DNA of 40,049 nucleotides from Geobacteraceae bacterium GWC2_53_11 (GTDB lineage: Bacteria; Desulfobacterota; Desulfuromonadia; Geobacterales; Pseudopelobacteraceae): assembly GCA_001802645.1 (NCBI GenBank), contig MGZJ01000080.1:6295-46343 (forward strand), written 5' to 3'. A program made the position numbers and the translations under genes. A model generated the notes under the pieces. The model had not been told where the DNA came from, searched no databases, and saw only the letters and a list, made by a program, of their open reading frames with translations. Shown piece by piece: positions 7,899 through 15,092 of the stretch. Within the stretch, counting starts at the first letter, position 1. The number at the start of each line of letters is the position of its first letter.

Positions 7899-7921
7899 AA
7901 CAAAACAGGTCCTATTGTCAA
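7893..7921 (-). promoter_or_regulatory. Sigma-70 promoter for the Rrf2-cysK operon
   Basis: On the minus strand TTGACA (7916-7921) is separated by 17 bases from TATCTA (7893-7898). The -35 box is a consensus match and the -10 box is weak. Transcription would begin within about ten bases of the ATG. Confidence 0.45.
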
Positions 7922-7959
7922 GGTATTTTTCATGCAGTCATCTAATTTGACGCCGTAAA

Positions 7960-7983
7960 GGTAAAACGCCGCGTTTCCGGCGT
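7960..7983 (-). terminator. Terminator after the AEC carrier gene
   Basis: On the minus strand ACGCCG, loop GAAACG, CGGCGT is followed by TTTACCTTTA. The stem is only six pairs but perfect, and it lies about 75 bases beyond the carrier stop codon. Confidence 0.4.
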
Positions 7984-8058
7984 GTGAGACATGTGGGTAA
8001 ACGTCCGTTCCAATCTGGCACATAGTGACACTTTTAAGAGCATTCATCAGAAGAGTCA

Positions 8059-8967
8059 TCACACTCCCCTCGTCAAAAACAGGTGCCAGAAATAGAGGGT
8101 AACAAATGAAAACGGGATTCCCACCCCAACGAGCATTCCGACAAGTTGCGGTTTCAGATCATGATCAATGGCAATAATACCGGCTGTTATCATCGGTGCC
8201 ATGGCCGCTTCAAAGATCGTTACCTGCATGATGGTTCCCGTGGCTCCGAACAGGACTACGTAAAGTATATAGATAACCGCTGGCCCCAGCAGCAGCTTGA
8301 AGAACAAACCACCTGCCAATGGTTTCAGCAGCGCCTTCATGCCCCCAAAATGAAGTTGGAAACCGACCGAGACAAGCGCCAGCGGGGTGAGTGTGCTGCC
8401 GAGTTTCTCCAGTATGGTTACGGCCCAATCGGGAAATAACACGGGCTTAAGCAGGAGAGCCAGCAACAGTGCCTGAAAGGGTGGAAACAACAGGATCTTG
8501 CGCGCCATCTGACGAGGTGTCACACTGCCGGAGGAATAATACGTCGCTACGAATATCCCAAGCGTCGAGAGCACCATGAACGAGCCAAGTTGGTCGGCGA
8601 TTATCCCGACACCCAGATACTCTTTGCCAAAATACGCTTCTATCATCGGCAATCCGACAAAAGATGTATTGCCGAGCCCCGCCACCAGCGTCAGCGCCCC
8701 GATGGTATTCCTATCCAGCGCGAATAGCTTCCCGACGCTGCTGAACAGCAGCCAGGAGCAGCCAAACAGCAGCCAGGCCATGGCCGCTGTCAGAGCAAGT
8801 GAACTGTCCAGCTTAAGATGATGGATGTGAAGAATCGCCAGAGCCGGCAATGAAATATGAATAATGAAGCCATTGAGCGCGGCAGGAGTAGCAGCGGGAA
8901 AACGTCCGGTTTTCCTGAGTCCGAAACCAGCAACGAGACACACCGCAAGAAGGACTATGTTGGCCAC
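8059..8967 (-). CDS. AEC (auxin efflux carrier) family transporter
   Basis: This 302-residue membrane protein has about ten hydrophobic segments in two bundles and the AEC start IVLLAVCLVAGFGLRKTGRFP. A conserved TFVGLPM-type loop appears as TSFVGLPMIEAYFG near residue 100. Members move small carboxylates such as malate or other organic anions; the substrate cannot be read from sequence. The start is GTG at 8967, supported by GGGAG nine bases upstream. It follows the phosphoribosyltransferase gene after 39 bases on the same strand and is likely the last gene of a prmC-hpt-carrier operon, with a terminator beyond it. Confidence 0.85.
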   Translation of the reverse strand: MANIVLLAVCLVAGFGLRKTGRFPAATPAALNGFIIHISLPALAILHIHHLKLDSSLALTAAMAWLLFGCSWLLFSSVGKLFALDRNTIGALTLVAGLGNTSFVGLPMIEAYFGKEYLGVGIIADQLGSFMVLSTLGIFVATYYSSGSVTPRQMARKILLFPPFQALLLALLLKPVLFPDWAVTILEKLGSTLTPLALVSVGFQLHFGGMKALLKPLAGGLFFKLLLGPAVIYILYVVLFGATGTIMQVTIFEAAMAPMITAGIIAIDHDLKPQLVGMLVGVGIPFSFVTLYFWHLFLTRGV

Positions 8968-9006
8968 GGATATCTCCCTGTGTCGTAATGCACTGCCGGA
9001 ATCGGC

Positions 9007-9558
9007 TTAGTGCCCTTTGAGCGCGTAGATGCCGGGAGCATTTCTCCAGTACCCCTTATAATCAAGTCCATAGCCGAACAAAAAGCGGTCGCCGACCTCA
9101 ATGCCGGTAAAATCGGCCTTCATTCCCGGTGCAACCTTGCGCAGATGCAGCTTTTCGACCAGCACCGCCATCATGACCTTTGCCGCCCCGACATGGCGAC
9201 AATATTCGGCGATAGCAGCCAGCGTTACCCCTTCATCAAGGATATCATCGAGCAGCACCACCGTTCTGTCTTTCAGATCAAGCTGCGGCCGGACCTTCCA
9301 GTCAAGCGTGACGCCGTTGATTTCATGACCGTAACGGGTGGCGTGGACGTAATCAATCTGAAGCGGAAAGACAAGCTTGGTCAGAAGCTGTCCGGCAAAT
9401 GCAAGCCCGCCATTCATACAGCATATCAGTACCGGGTTTGCGTCCTTCAGCTCTGCCGTGATCTCGGCAGCTATTCGTGATATGGCAGCAACGACCTCAT
9501 CTTCGCGAACCAGCAGGTCACCTTCGGCAAGCATTGTTAGAGCATTTTCTCCGTTCAT
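9007..9558 (-). CDS. hpt: Hypoxanthine-guanine phosphoribosyltransferase
   Basis: The 183-residue enzyme salvages purine bases using phosphoribosyl pyrophosphate. The PRPP-binding motif VVLLDDILDEGVTL at residues 100-113, the earlier CCMNGGLAFAGQL loop (46-58) and the late FLFGYGLDYKGYWRN region match the hypoxanthine/guanine class. Its start codon overlaps the prmC stop codon in ATGA, showing tight translational coupling. Xanthine or xanthine-guanine preference cannot be excluded from sequence alone. Confidence 0.85.
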   Translation of the reverse strand: MNGENALTMLAEGDLLVREDEVVAAISRIAAEITAELKDANPVLICCMNGGLAFAGQLLTKLVFPLQIDYVHATRYGHEINGVTLDWKVRPQLDLKDRTVVLLDDILDEGVTLAAIAEYCRHVGAAKVMMAVLVEKLHLRKVAPGMKADFTGIEVGDRFLFGYGLDYKGYWRNAPGIYALKGH

Positions 9559-10415
9559 AGTTTCTCCTTTCGTTGTGCAGCAACGACACGCTCGATGCCA
9601 CCTGAATCCAAGGTAACAATCGGTTCTCCAAAGCTGCCGGTTTCACGGAACAGCCGCTGTATATCATGTGCCTGACCAATGCCAATCTCCAAAATCAGCC
9701 AGCCACCGCTGTTCAAGTGGTCAACAGCGGCTGGAATCAGAGCTCGGTATATATCCAGGCCATCACTGCCGCCATCAAGAGCCGTGCGGGGGTCGTAATC
9801 ACTCACTTCCTGTTCAAGCGAGCCGATATCCGCCGTCGGAATATAGGGTGGATTAGATACAATCAGGTCGAATCGGCGGCCTGAAACCGGAGCAAACAGT
9901 GAACCGAGCAGAAATTCGATCACAGCGTCATGTTTGGCGGCATTACGACGTGCAACGATCAACGCCGCATCCGAAATGTCCGTAGCTGTCACCTTCGCCG
10001 TTACAAGCTGTTTTTGGAGCGATACGGCAATACATCCGCTGCCGGTTCCGATATCCAGAATGTTTTTAGCTTCCGGTGCCAGCCTTATGGCCTCCGAAAT
10101 CAGCACTTCCGTATCATGCCTCGGTATCAGGACGTCTCCGGAAACTTCATAATCAAGTCCGCAAAATTCCTGACTGCCGAGGATATGCTGCAACGGCTCA
10201 CGCCTTGCCCTGCGAGCTACCATGGTCCGATAATCGGTCAGTTCACGGTCATTGAGCGGTTTATCGTATTGAAGATACAAGCCGACCCGATCAAGACCGG
10301 TTGCCGCGCATAACAGCCATTCAGCTTCAAGCCGCGCGTTTGCAATGCCTCTGGAACCGAGGTAGTCTTTGGTCCAGGTAAGCACTTTCAACGTAGTCCA
10401 CTGTTGTTCACTCAC
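9555..10415 (-). CDS. prmC: Peptide chain release factor N5-glutamine methyltransferase
   Basis: The 286-residue protein methylates the GGQ glutamine of release factors RF1/RF2. It has an N-terminal helical part (residues 1-75) and a Rossmann methyltransferase domain with ILDIGTGSGCIAVSL for S-adenosylmethionine and the diagnostic NPPYIP catalytic motif. Translation starts at GTG 10415 behind AGGAG. In many genomes prmC follows prfA; here the upstream neighbour is a divergent sensor kinase instead, so release-factor genes must lie elsewhere. It heads the operon with hpt. Confidence 0.92.
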   Translation of the reverse strand: MSEQQWTTLKVLTWTKDYLGSRGIANARLEAEWLLCAATGLDRVGLYLQYDKPLNDRELTDYRTMVARRARREPLQHILGSQEFCGLDYEVSGDVLIPRHDTEVLISEAIRLAPEAKNILDIGTGSGCIAVSLQKQLVTAKVTATDISDAALIVARRNAAKHDAVIEFLLGSLFAPVSGRRFDLIVSNPPYIPTADIGSLEQEVSDYDPRTALDGGSDGLDIYRALIPAAVDHLNSGGWLILEIGIGQAHDIQRLFRETGSFGEPIVTLDSGGIERVVAAQRKEKL

Positions 10416-10481
10416 GACAATAATTTCTCCTGTACGGTGATACTACCCCAGTAGTTGAACTCACTCCAGAAAATAGCACAC

Positions 10482-10509
10482 TTGACTCACCAAAAGCCGG
10501 TGCTATTCT
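10482..10509 (+). promoter_or_regulatory. Sigma-70 promoter for the sensor kinase
   Basis: TTGACT (10482-10487), a 16-base spacer and TATTCT (10504-10509) lie 34 bases upstream of the kinase start. The spacer holds a CACC...GGTG inverted pair (10488-10503). Confidence 0.5.
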
Positions 10510-10542
10510 TTAGAAAATGTAATATGAGGTTTGGAGATACGT

Positions 10543-11721
10543 ATGAATTACCATGATTATGATGAAGCTCTGCCAAAATCAGGCACGTGGTTTGCTGCAG
10601 CTGAGCGCTCCACGGCCGAAGAGCTTCAGGACTTGGTTGATTTTTGCATGCAGGATCCGACCATTCAGGCAATTCTGTTGTCAGTTGACGGTTATGTCCT
10701 GATTCTTAATGAACAACGGCAGGTAGTAGCTGCAAATGATTCTCTATTGCATGACCTGCATGCAAGCTCAACCGATAAGCTGATAGGCTTGAGACCTGGT
10801 GAAGTCTTCGGATGCGTCCACAGTTGTGACGCCCCCGGTGGATGCGGAACATCAAAAAGCTGTTCCGTATGTGGTGCGGTTATTTCCGTTCTCTCCAGCC
10901 AGATCCTGAACCAGCCGGCAACAGGTGACTGCCTGATGTCGGTGCAGCGGAGTGGTGTTTTTGAAGCTCACGAATTTTCGATTCGAACGACTCCGCTACC
11001 TGCCAGGAACACAAAATTCATAGTTTTTGTTGCCCATGATATCAGTGCCGCCAAGCGTAGCGATGCGTTGGAAAACATTTTATTCCATGACTTCAAAAAC
11101 ATAGTTACCGGCATCCGAGGCTGGAGTGAGTTGCTGGTAAAACGTCCTCAGGACGCCTCAAGCATTGCCCGAAAACTCGTCAACCTCTCAACTCGACTTT
11201 CCCAGGAAGTGGAGAGCCACAATATTCTTTTGCAGGCTGAACGTGGTGAGTTGCAGATAACACTCGAAAATTCATTGGTCGCAGAAGTCATGGACGATCT
11301 TCGCGACTATTTTTCCAGTTACCCCACCGACAAAGTTCATAGCATCGTTATACACTATCCGGAAGATCCTGTTGCAGTCATGACAAATCGGACTTTGCTC
11401 ACACAGGTTCTAGCGCATATGGTTAAAAATGCGCTAGAAGCGGTTCAGCCATCAGAACAGGTTCAACTGCGATTTGAAGAGCACGAGCTGGGGGTCTGTT
11501 TTATTGTACATAATCCGGGAGAAATTCCTGAAGCGGTGGCTCTGCAAATTTTCAAACGATCATTCAGCACAAAGAGTCTGCACGGCAGAGGGCTCGGAAC
11601 ATACAGTATGAAGCTTCTCGGTGAGCAGTACCTGGGTGGCGCTATAGGCTTCAGCACTGATGAAGAAAAAGGCACATCATTTTATATAATTCTTCCACGC
11701 ATTTTAGAAACATCGTCATGA
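10543..11721 (+). CDS. Orphan PAS-domain sensor histidine kinase with a cysteine cluster
   Basis: This 392-residue, apparently soluble protein has a PAS-like domain at about 40-165 and an H-box FHDFKN with H182 as the likely phosphorylation site. A HATPase domain at about 245-388 has N296 in the N box (HMVKNALEA), GRGLGTYSMKLL as G2, and HNPGEIP where DNGPGIP is usual. The PAS domain carries C91, C95, C101, C107 and C110 plus H93 in a compact GCVHSC..GGCG..CSVCG stretch. This suggests a metal, Fe-S or redox thiol sensor, although no known cofactor motif is matched exactly. The start at 10543 is chosen for its GGAG site; an in-frame TTG 12 bases earlier is weaker. No response regulator is adjacent, and no transmembrane segment is visible. 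Confidence 0.85.
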   Translation: MNYHDYDEALPKSGTWFAAAERSTAEELQDLVDFCMQDPTIQAILLSVDGYVLILNEQRQVVAANDSLLHDLHASSTDKLIGLRPGEVFGCVHSCDAPGGCGTSKSCSVCGAVISVLSSQILNQPATGDCLMSVQRSGVFEAHEFSIRTTPLPARNTKFIVFVAHDISAAKRSDALENILFHDFKNIVTGIRGWSELLVKRPQDASSIARKLVNLSTRLSQEVESHNILLQAERGELQITLENSLVAEVMDDLRDYFSSYPTDKVHSIVIHYPEDPVAVMTNRTLLTQVLAHMVKNALEAVQPSEQVQLRFEEHELGVCFIVHNPGEIPEAVALQIFKRSFSTKSLHGRGLGTYSMKLLGEQYLGGAIGFSTDEEKGTSFYIILPRILETSS

Positions 11722-11807
11722 CCCTTGAAGATGGTATGGAGACCTGAGTCAATTGACATCTGCTATACCTGAATGTGCTGAAATTTCATCTGATGTGCTA
11801 ATACAAA

Positions 11808-11845
11808 GGGCGGCCTCATCATCAATGAGGCCGCCCATATTTTTA
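11808..11845. terminator. Bidirectional terminator between the kinase and nuoN
   Basis: GGGCGGCCTCAT (11808-11819) and ATGAGGCCGCCC (11825-11836) form a perfect 12-pair stem with a 5-base loop, followed on the + strand by ATATTTTTA. It separates two convergent genes. The minus side has only a weak T run (TTTGTATT). Confidence 0.8.
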
Positions 11846-11864
11846 CCAATCAATATCCAACAGA

Positions 11865-13322
11865 CTAGAGCAATTTGACAGCCATCTGCGCATACTGAAG
11901 AATTACAGACGGTACAACACCCGGAATCAACGTTCCCGCAACGGCAATAATCAGTGCAAGGGTAACAGGGGCGGTTACCTGAACCCACTCAAACTCTTCC
12001 GTAGGTTCTTTCATATACATGTAGACCATGATACGCAGGTAGTAATAGGCAGATGCTGCACTGTTCAGGACACCAATAACGGCAAGCCAGATGTATCCCT
12101 TCTGAATTGCTCCTGCGAAAAGATAGAACTTGCCGATAAAGCCAGCAGCTGGTGGTACGCCTGCAAGAGAGAAAAGGAAAATGGTCATTGCAATGGCAAG
12201 TACCGGGCGTTTGAAGCCAAGACCTGCAAAATCAGAGACATTGCCGTTTGTTTCGCCCTTCTTTGCAACCAGGATTATGATAGCAAAGGCACCAATGTTC
12301 ATGAAAGAGTAAGAAAGCATGTAAAAGAGGATACCGGCAGTACCGGTACCGTTACCGGCAGCAAAACCGACTAAAGCGTATCCGGCATGGGCGATTGAGG
12401 AATAGGCAAGTACGCGTTTGATATTATCCTGACGCAATGCTGTGATATTTCCAACAGTCATGGTTAATACGGCAAGTACCCAAAGGACCTGACTCCATTC
12501 AACCTGCAATGTTGGCAGAGCAAGCAGAAACAGACGCATCAAAGCAGCAAAACCAGCAGCCTTTGGTCCGGCTGACATAAATGCGGTCATCGGCGTTGGC
12601 GCACCTTCATAAACATCCGGTGTCCACATGTGAAACGGCGCAGCAGCAATTTTAAAGGCAAAACCTGTCATCATGAGCAGCATACCGGCAACAAGAAGTA
12701 TATTGGCGGAAGGCAGCGTCATCTGACCAAGAATTGCGGCAATCTTGTAGAGGCGTGTTGTTCCGGTAGCACCATAGATAAGTGCCATGCCGTAGAGCAT
12801 AAAACCTGTGGAGAAGGAGCCCAGCAAGAAGTACTTGAGACCCGCTTCATTGGATTTTTTATTAGCCCTGTTAAATCCGGCAAGGACGTACAGGGTTACG
12901 GACATCACTTCAAGACCAAGGAAGATAGTCATGAGATCGGTGCCAGATGCCATCAGCATCATGCCAACAACGGCAAACAGGATCAGCGGATACAACTCGC
13001 CATGGTTGCACTCTTCACGTTCCATGTAACGATCTGAAATAAGCACGGTTAATCCGGCAGCAATCAGGAACGTCATCTTGAAGAAAGTCGCAAAATTATC
13101 AAGTACGACGGATCCCCCGAAGCTTTCAATGTGAGCCCCCCACCCCGCTCCTACCAGTACCGCCGTCGCAACGATGCCGAAAAAGCTAATGTAAGCCAGA
13201 TATGACTTCTGTCCGCCAGGCGAAAATACATTGATCAGCAGAAGAACCATGGCCAGCACGGAGAGAAATATCTCCGGTAAAATCGGCGTCATGTTGACGA
13301 CAGGAATTGAAATCATGTCCAT
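11865..13322 (-). CDS. nuoN: NADH-quinone oxidoreductase subunit N
   Basis: This 485-residue antiporter-like membrane subunit of complex I has about 14 transmembrane helices. The proton-channel signatures are clear: a lysine in the GLKYFLLGSFSTG segment, FKIAAAPFHMWTPDVYEGAPTP, and the broken-helix region with RVLAYSSIAHAGY. It contributes one of the proton pathways in the inner membrane. It is the last gene of the nuo operon and ends 29 bases before the bidirectional terminator stem. GGAGG lies nine bases upstream of its ATG. Length and motifs are normal for the family. Confidence 0.95.
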   Translation of the reverse strand: MDMISIPVVNMTPILPEIFLSVLAMVLLLINVFSPGGQKSYLAYISFFGIVATAVLVGAGWGAHIESFGGSVVLDNFATFFKMTFLIAAGLTVLISDRYMEREECNHGELYPLILFAVVGMMLMASGTDLMTIFLGLEVMSVTLYVLAGFNRANKKSNEAGLKYFLLGSFSTGFMLYGMALIYGATGTTRLYKIAAILGQMTLPSANILLVAGMLLMMTGFAFKIAAAPFHMWTPDVYEGAPTPMTAFMSAGPKAAGFAALMRLFLLALPTLQVEWSQVLWVLAVLTMTVGNITALRQDNIKRVLAYSSIAHAGYALVGFAAGNGTGTAGILFYMLSYSFMNIGAFAIIILVAKKGETNGNVSDFAGLGFKRPVLAIAMTIFLFSLAGVPPAAGFIGKFYLFAGAIQKGYIWLAVIGVLNSAASAYYYLRIMVYMYMKEPTEEFEWVQVTAPVTLALIIAVAGTLIPGVVPSVILQYAQMAVKLL

Positions 13323-13359
13323 CTAAAATATCCTCCGGTCGGATTGACTCGTTATTGAT

Positions 13360-15054
13360 TTACTTTGCGTCATGCGGGTTTACTGCGGGTACTGCTTGTG
13401 GGGCAGCTGGAGCTTCCATTCCAGGATGGCCGGCAGGCATTGCGCCGCCAGGATGGCCAGATGGCATCTGCTGCATATCGGGATGTCCAGCAGGCATCTG
13501 CTGAGACATTCCGGGATGCCCTTCAGGCATTTGCATCTGCTGTGCTCCTGGTATAACCTGAGCATTAACTGATGCAACGCGAACTTGAGATACGAGCTTC
13601 TTGATAGCTGGATCCATTTTATCAATAAAAGGCTTGGGGTAGAGACCCATAAAGAAAATCATTATCAGCAGCGGAACCATAATAGTAATTTCGCGTGCAT
13701 TCAAATCTAGAAGTTTCTGATTTTTGGGGTTATCAAGTTCGCCGAACATGACCCGCTGGAATACCCACAACATGTAAACCGCTGAAAGAATGACACCGCT
13801 CGTTGCTATTACAGTCCACCAACGCAACTCACTTTCAAATGCACCGAGCAGAATCAGGAACTCACCTACGAAGCCATTAGTACCAGGAAGACCAACTGAA
13901 GAGAACGTTACAATCATGAAGATTGTCGCGAAAATCGGCATCTGTTTTGATAATCCGCCAAAATCTGTAATTAAGCGGGTATGACGACGTTCGTATATAA
14001 AGCCAACAATAAGGAACAGTGCGCCGGTAGAAATACCGTGGTTAATCATCTGCAACATGCCGCCAGTAATGCCCTCGACATTAAAGGCGAAAATACCGAG
14101 CATTACAAAACCAAGATGAGCCACTGATGAATAGGCAACCAGTTTTTTAACATCTTCCTGAACCATAGCTACAAGCGCCGCATAGATGATACCGATCACG
14201 GCAAGAGTTGCAAGCAGCGGAGCAAACTTGTGTGCTGCTTCGGGAAACAGCGGGATGGCAAAACGCACATAACCGTAGGTACCCATTTTAAGGAGTACAG
14301 CTGCCAAGATAACAGAACCTGCTGTCGGCGCTTCGGTATGTGCATCCGGCAACCAGGTGTGGAGTGGAAACATCGGGACCTTGATTGCAAACGCGAAGGC
14401 AAAAGCCAGGAACAGCCATATCTGTGTCGCAAGATCCAGTTTGAGGCTGAAGAACTGTAATAGGCCGAAATCAGTAATACCAGCCTGCATTCCTTTGAAA
14501 TAGAGGAACACAATTGCAACAAGCATCAGAAGTGATCCTACCATGGTGTAAACAAAGAACTTTACAGCAGCGTAAATTTTATTCTTGCCACCCCAGATAC
14601 CGATCATGAAATACATCGGAATGAGCATGACTTCCCAGAAAATGTAGAAAAGGAAAATATCAAGCGAAATGAACGCACCCAGCATGCCGGTTTCAAGCAG
14701 CAACAGGCAGATCATGTACTCCTTAACCTTCTCCTCAACAGCTGTGTAGGTGGAGAGAACTGCAATCGGCATAATGAACGTAGTCAGGATTACAAGCCAG
14801 AGGCTGATACCGTCAATACCGATATTGTAGCGCATGACAAACGGGCCGGCAGCTATCCAGGGTACATTTTCAAGAAACTGGAAATCAGCGTTAGCCTTGA
14901 ATCCTGTCAATATGATTAGCGACACAAAGAAAGTCACCAGAGTTACCGCGAAGGTGACATTCCGAAGTACTCCCTTGCTGTCTTTCGGGATGAACAGCAG
15001 CAACAGGACACCCAGTATCGGCAGGAATGTCGTCAGGCTCAGTACGTTACTCAT
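13360..15054 (-). CDS. nuoM: NADH-quinone oxidoreductase subunit M with Met/His-rich C-terminal tail
   Basis: This 564-residue antiporter-like subunit of complex I has the proton-channel helices with FAFAFAIKVPMFPLHTWLPDAHTEAPTAGSV and KKLVAYSSVAHLGFV. Residues 1-495 cover a normal NuoM (about 500 residues). Residues 496-564 are extra: four copies of MP(E/A/S)GHP(G/D) spaced about ten residues apart, then a proline/alanine tail ending NPHDAK. The repeats offer His and Met side chains that could bind Cu, Ni or another metal, or act as a flexible spacer; this is inference. AAAGGAG precedes the start. It lies between nuoL and nuoN. Confidence 0.95.
   Translation of the reverse strand: MSNVLSLTTFLPILGVLLLLFIPKDSKGVLRNVTFAVTLVTFFVSLIILTGFKANADFQFLENVPWIAAGPFVMRYNIGIDGISLWLVILTTFIMPIAVLSTYTAVEEKVKEYMICLLLLETGMLGAFISLDIFLFYIFWEVMLIPMYFMIGIWGGKNKIYAAVKFFVYTMVGSLLMLVAIVFLYFKGMQAGITDFGLLQFFSLKLDLATQIWLFLAFAFAFAIKVPMFPLHTWLPDAHTEAPTAGSVILAAVLLKMGTYGYVRFAIPLFPEAAHKFAPLLATLAVIGIIYAALVAMVQEDVKKLVAYSSVAHLGFVMLGIFAFNVEGITGGMLQMINHGISTGALFLIVGFIYERRHTRLITDFGGLSKQMPIFATIFMIVTFSSVGLPGTNGFVGEFLILLGAFESELRWWTVIATSGVILSAVYMLWVFQRVMFGELDNPKNQKLLDLNAREITIMVPLLIMIFFMGLYPKPFIDKMDPAIKKLVSQVRVASVNAQVIPGAQQMQMPEGHPGMSQQMPAGHPDMQQMPSGHPGGAMPAGHPGMEAPAAPQAVPAVNPHDAK
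13417..13530 (-). repeat. MPxGHPx repeats encoded at the nuoM 3' end
   Basis: Four tandem-like copies of a Met-Pro-X-Gly-His-Pro-X unit (residues 509-546 of NuoM). At the DNA level the CAGGATGGCC-type and GGCAT.TGC segments recur on the + strand with small changes, consistent with expansion by repeat slippage. Confidence 0.7.
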
Positions 15055-15092
15055 GAATTCGTGCTCCTTTATACAAAGTGCTTATGAATTGG

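Noticed and set aside
7859-8062. Small open frame on the minus strand before the Rrf2 gene
   Set aside because: It spans the Rrf2 promoter, operator and a probable terminator, and has no family resemblance.
13417-13530. Repeat block considered as a CRISPR-like or mobile repeat array
   Set aside because: The repeats are in frame within nuoM and encode a peptide repeat with small variations; there are no spacers.
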